A stretch of 64,000 nt of DNA, from assembly GCA_016748015.1 (NCBI GenBank), contig JAAOMT010000630.1:377308-441307 (forward strand). Reading direction: 5' to 3'. The position numbers and the translations under genes were made by a program. How positions within the stretch are numbered: position 1 is the first letter of the stretch; every line of letters begins with the position of its first letter. The notes below the pieces were generated by a model that searched no databases, had not been told where the DNA came from, and saw only the letters and a list, made by a program, of their open reading frames with translations. This stretch comes from Geosiphon pyriformis. Lineage: Eukaryota > Glomeromycota > Glomeromycetes > Archaeosporales > Geosiphonaceae. This document shows, in pieces, positions 59,601 to 64,000 of this stretch.

Positions 59601-62040
59601 CCTTAAGTTCAGCAAAAAGAAATTTGCTAAAATGGATAAATTTTAAAGAAAAAAATTAGTTAATTAAAAAGTATAGTTTTAAATGCTATTATTTAGATAA
59701 AAAACTGTATTTTATATTATTAATTTAAGTTATTTTATGAAAAATAAATCCTTGCATGTATATTACCTTAGACTTGAATCTAATTTTTTTGAATATGAAG
59801 TTTGAATATTTTTCGTTCTAAACTTGACATTAATATCTCAACCTTTAATTTGATAAAAATAATGAATAGCAAGATTATTTTTGTAACACTTGAAAGTATT
59901 ATTGTTGAATCAAATAGTTCATAACCTTCAGATATCTTGAGAAGCAGAAAATTCAGCATTAATTATTGAGAGTAAACATGAATTGAAATATTTTTAAATA
60001 TTTAGCAAAAAAATTTGAACAAATTAATTAATACAATTAATATTAACACTTCGAAAAAAAGAAGAAAAGCTTCCAATAACAATAGTATATTGTCTTTGAT
60101 TTTTTTATTTTTGACTATTTATTAACTTGTTATCTCAACTTTAGCAATAATTTTAAATTGTATGATTACATTTTATTTTTGTAAATTAAAATTTACAGAT
60201 TATATACTAAAATGTAAAATATTTAATTCGTAATATATATTTTTTAAAAAAAATTTTCTATACTGTGATTATATTATTTGTAATTGTTTTTAATTATGAA
60301 ATTAAGATTTTAGAGGTTTGAAAAGTAAAACATTGATATAATTACAGTATAACCAAATAATCAATTGCTTTATTAAAAATATTTTATTGATTAATTCTAT
60401 ATTATCTCATTCATAATTTTCAATCTAGTCGTCATTTTTACATGATCAAGAATTTCAACAATTACTCTCTCAAGACCATCATAACCGCTATTATCTGCCT
60501 TCTGGTCAATATTTTTCTATACATTTAATTGATTATGCTGCTTCCAGAAACTCTGAACTTTTCTAGCATCAACTGAATTACAAACCTTATTAAATGACAG
60601 TTCTAAAAAATTGTTTAGTTAAGGTTCATGACTCCGAAGGATATTTCCATGTTTTAAATTTCATTCTCAGATGAAACATTTTGGAATCATTGAATTTTTT
60701 TCATCCTAGAAACTCAAAACAAAAAATATGTATTAACCCTAAACTTTGGCGTTCTCAGAACCACATGAAACACATAATTGATTGGTTTCAATAATTTGTT
60801 GACATGATGCTTCCTATGCAGAAAATACAGCTTATGTAATGTGGACACATTCGGTTTTTTAATAACACCCTCTTTCACATAAATTTTACTTCTGAATAAT
60901 CAATTTTGCTTCTAGCTACTTTTTCGAAGCCAAAATCTGGTAAAGTAATCAGATTTCTTTTTTCGAGTTAAATTGTAAGAGCCCTTTGTAAGATATTCAT
61001 TGATCAAGCTTTTCTTGACTAGCTGAAATTATTATTTCTTAGATATGAAAATTGTTGTTTGAAAGAAAAAAAATTAAAAATATGTAAGCAAAACAGAATA
61101 AAAATGCTTTTGATGGCTTATAAGAGGTGTATCATGACTTTTTATATTTTGATCTGAAAGGTTTTGTATTTAGCCCGATAAGGAAAATATATCCATGTTG
61201 AAATTTTTTTATCATTACAATGAGTTAGTCTTTAGAAAGTTTCGAAAGAAGAAAGGTTTATATATAACATGAAGTTTTTTAAAACAAACACATGACTATA
61301 TATTTAGTAAAAAAACTTTTTAATACTCTTTTTTTGGAATTCTTTGGATTTTACTATGTTAAAAATAATTTTAAGATTTAATATATATCAAATTTCGGCA
61401 AAAAAAGTAATCAGAACTTTTGTAAATAAAATGAATTATTAATATTTTTATTTCAAGTTTAAAACCTAAAGATTTTAAAGATGCTAAGATAAAAATTTCT
61501 TATAGCAATATTTTGTCTGATCAATATTAAGAATTTTTAAACAATTTTTCGTTCCACTTTTTTTCTAAATATTATTCGTTTATCAACTTTCACAATTCTT
61601 CATTTTTTACCCAAATATGAACTATAATAAGTCCAATCATATTCTAAGCCAGAAAAGCTTCTCTTTGAGTTCATGTATGTGTTTACAAGCATTTTATTCC
61701 CAAAAACTTTTAAAAAAATCAAATGGTGCAATAATATTTGCAAGTTTCTGACTACAATTCCAAATTTAGTCAATTTTGCCTTTTGAATTTAATTGTTTTT
61801 TATTAAGGTTTCAAACCTGTTTTTATACTCTTGATTTTAACAAGTAAAATATTTTATTTTTACACTTATTTTTATTTATTTTGTTTATAAATTCGGGCTT
61901 ATTCATATTAGTATTTTTGAGTTATAGCATTACTTATCAATTCTTCAAAAATCCATAAGGCAAATTAACTTATTTTAACTAGCCAATTATATTTAAAGCT
62001 TAAAAGATTTCAACCATTTTGATCTTAAATAATAACCGAT
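56665..62040. other. AT-rich DNA with faint coding remnants
   Basis: From 56670 to 58650 the sequence is almost wholly A/T-rich with no feature. About 58650-59450 is less AT-rich and has coding-like fragments on plus, such as FSINFPLEQRKIERKVYHQHFIRKK near 59190-59250, but no family was recognised. A similar remnant on minus at 60397-61020 is listed separately. Confidence 0.45.
60397..61020 (-). pseudogene. Possible decayed gene, family unknown
   Basis: On minus, stretches with normal amino-acid mix are separated by stops: VKKSLINEYLTKGSYNLTRKKK near the start; then, in another frame, ASCQQIIETNQLCVSCGSENAKV, which has Cys spacings of a zinc-ribbon kind; and at the end NKVCNSVDARKVQSFWKQHNQ, NSGYDGLERVIVEILDHVKMTTRLKIMNEII. 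Frame changes are needed to join them. Introns could explain part of this, but no consistent gene model was found. Confidence 0.3.
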
Positions 62041-62060
62041 CATCTGTCAATCACATATAG

Positions 62061-62067
62061 TATAAAA
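62061..62067 (+). promoter_or_regulatory. Candidate TATA box of BTB-TLDc gene 3
   Basis: TATAAAA lies 80-86 bp before the start codon at 62147, in a locally less AT-rich stretch. Confidence 0.4.
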
Positions 62068-62146
62068 CTCAGTGCTGTGAAAATACCTTTCCTTAAAGAC
62101 TGCAGATTGAAATATCAATATTTCAAAGCTATTATACCTTTTACCA

Positions 62147-63625
62147 ATGGCACCCCAGCAATTCTTTCAGGCTTTATCCGATGATTTTGGAAATTTACTG
62201 AATAGTCAGAATTTTTCTGATGTTAGGATTGTTATTGGAGAAGCGCCTAATATTAGAACTTTTCATGCTCATTCACAAATTTTAGCAGCAAGATCTCCAT
62301 ATTTTGCTGTAGCACTCTCTAGCGATTGGGTTAAAAGAGAAAATAATACGATTATCTTTAATAAACCTAATATTTCTCCCAATATTTTTGAGATAATTCT
62401 CAGGTAAAGTTTTTCATTTGTTTTAAAGTATTCTGGTCAATATAAATTTATATGTTATATTTTCCTGTACAGATATATTTATAATGGCGAGATTTCTCTT
62501 GATAATCATGGAGTACCTACCATTTTAGAATTGCTTGTTACCGCTGACGAGCTTATTCTAGGAAACTTTATTGAACCCCTTGAAAACTATTTGATTGAAC
62601 ACCATGCAAAAGAGCTGGAAAAAAATTTCGCCATTTTGCAGAAAACTTCATTTATGCATGATTCTTTCAAAAAAGTTAAAAACTTCTGCACCGAAATAGC
62701 TGCTAAAAATCCAGCTATAGTCTTCAACTCGCAAGATTTCACCTCCCTCAGTGAAAATGTTCTTTCCTCAATTTTAACTCGGGATGACCTAAATATAGAA
62801 GAATCTGAAATATGGGAAAAAATTGTGCAATGGGGAGTTGCTAAATTGGATAAGAATATTCAGATGAAAGAAATTCTTAACTGGACAGATGAAAACTTCA
62901 ACGCCTTTAAGGAAGCCATTGAAAGACTTTTACCTTTAATCCGGTTCTTTAACATATCTTCAGTTAACTTTTATCACAAAGTAAAACCATTTGCGAGAAT
63001 CCTACCTGGAACTTTATATGAAGATCTTTTACATCATTACCTCGTACCGGGTAGTCATCAAGAGTCGGTAGACGCTCAGCCATTACGTTGTTCTCGATCA
63101 AATATTGATTCAAAAATTCTTCAATCGCATAATATAAGACAACTAGATCATTGGATTCAGGGCAAAGACGAAAATACCCCTTTTGAAAATCAACTTGGAA
63201 ATGATTTTAAATTGTTACTTCGAGGCAGTCGAGATGGATTCACTCCAGCCGATTTTCATCGATTATGTGATGATAAAGGAGCAACAGTTACTGTATTCAA
63301 AGTGAAAGGAACTGGTCAGCTAATTGGCGGATATACCCCACAATCTTGGCATCAAAAGGGATATATAAATGGAGAAGGAAGTTTTATTTTTTCCCTTGGA
63401 GATGTCAAAGCTGTAAATGGTAAACTTAGCAGATTTGTTACTGGATATGGACCCTCTTTTGGAAATGGCAATATTTGGCTGTTTGGGAAAAACTTTCAAA
63501 ATAATTCAGGGTGCTATTTTAGAAAAACAACAGATTATGAGCATTCTATAATACCTGGATCGGAAAATCAAACGGTGAGATTCTTTTCCGAGGAGTATGA
63601 AGTTTTTCAAATCAGAAAAAGATAA
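62147..63625 (+). CDS. BTB-BACK-TLDc protein, diverged third copy
   Basis: Exons 62147-62403 and 62473-63625, with a 69-nt intron (GTAAAG/CAG) in phase 2 at the position equivalent to that of the other two genes; the joined frame is 469 residues. BTB at about 18-95 (FSDVRIVIGE, HAHSQILAARSPYFAVALSSDW, NKPNISPNIFEIILRYIYNGEISL), BACK-like region at about 140-245 (LTRDDLNIEESEIWEKIVQWG), TLDc from about 297 to the end (IDSK, LLLRGSRDGFTPADFH, CDDKGATVTVFKVKG, GYGPSFGNGN, EEYEVFQI). It is clearly less similar to the pair at 10.8 and 15.4 kb than these are to each other, so it is an older paralogue. The start ATG is the first in the frame and gives a normal BTB lead. Role inferred: BTB-mediated adaptor with a TLDc module. 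Confidence 0.92.
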
Positions 63626-64000
63626 ATTTAGTTTTATTAATTAAGTTTCCTATTTTTTATTAAATTTAACATGAATTTTTACCAAATATTATTTCATGAA
63701 TTTTATAGTCACTACATTCTCAGTAAATATTATTTGAGAATGTCTTTTTTTGAAAGAAATTTCAGCGAGCTTTTAAATAAGATAAAGCATTATTTACCTA
63801 AAATTATTCTAACAAAAGCTCTTTAGCTTTGTGATATATTTTATTGTAAGTGAAAAATGCAGCACTTTTGAATTTCCACAATTGCTTGAAATTAGGTCAG
63901 AAGCACTAGAAATAAAACTTATTTTAGATATAGCCTTGAAATGCATAGCTTGCTTGGGTTATAGTTAAGAGCTATTAAGTAAACAGAATTTTAGATTAAA
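63626..64000. other. 3' flank of BTB-TLDc gene 3, no gene seen
   Basis: AT-rich sequence to the end of the window; nothing further recognised. Confidence 0.5.

Noticed and set aside
1-64000. tRNA, rRNA, CRISPR arrays, bacterial promoters or operons
   Set aside because: No B-box-like tRNA consensus with a cloverleaf, no rRNA-like segment and no regularly spaced short repeats with unique spacers; gene structure is eukaryotic.

Overview
The window looks like a very AT-rich fungal nuclear genome. The best fit is an arbuscular mycorrhizal fungus of the Rhizophagus type. This is an inference from (i) BTB-BACK-TLDc genes of the kind that form a very large family in these fungi, (ii) short introns of 73-99 nt with GT/AG ends, (iii) two kinds of class 3 lipase gene, and (iv) the character of the retroelements. 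No rRNA, tRNA, CRISPR or bacterial-style operon was seen. One assembly gap (537 N) lies at 14237-14773.

Layout. 1-5337: AT-rich DNA with no gene seen. 5338-7639 (minus): a three-exon class 3 lipase with a complete Ser-Asp-His triad and an N-terminal membrane segment. 10800-12264 and 15413-16893 (plus): two tandemly duplicated BTB-BACK-TLDc genes, each with one intron; part of their upstream DNA was duplicated with them. 18700-19545 (minus): a wrecked paralogue of the next gene. 22124-23584 (minus): a four-exon secreted or anchored fungal class 3 lipase-like gene whose nucleophilic serine is replaced by arginine (GHRLG). 26190-26800: a degenerate coding remnant.

26800-56665 is a retrotransposon graveyard. 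Three copies of one non-LTR (LINE) element are present: a 3' fragment (plus, about 26.8-28.5 kb), a long copy on minus (about 30.45-37.07 kb) and a long copy on plus (about 37.93-56.67 kb). The plus copy is split by three LTR insertions: a solo LTR (39050-39931), a Ty3/gypsy element (41433-49071, minus) and a non-autonomous LTR element (49733-53184, minus). Each is flanked by a 4-bp target-site duplication. In each case, removing the insert and one duplication copy lets the LINE reading frame line up again with the other LINE copy. An AT-rich satellite of about 130 bp lies beside the LINEs.

56.67-62.1 kb holds AT-rich DNA with faint coding remnants. 62147-63625 (plus) is a third, diverged BTB-BACK-TLDc gene with the intron at the same place and phase as the other two.

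Working together: the live part of the window is a small set of single genes (one lipase, three BTB-TLDc putative adaptor proteins, one probable pseudo-lipase). The middle 30 kb shows waves of retrotransposition followed by decay dominated by transitions (C to T and G to A), consistent with methylcytosine deamination or a RIP-like process.
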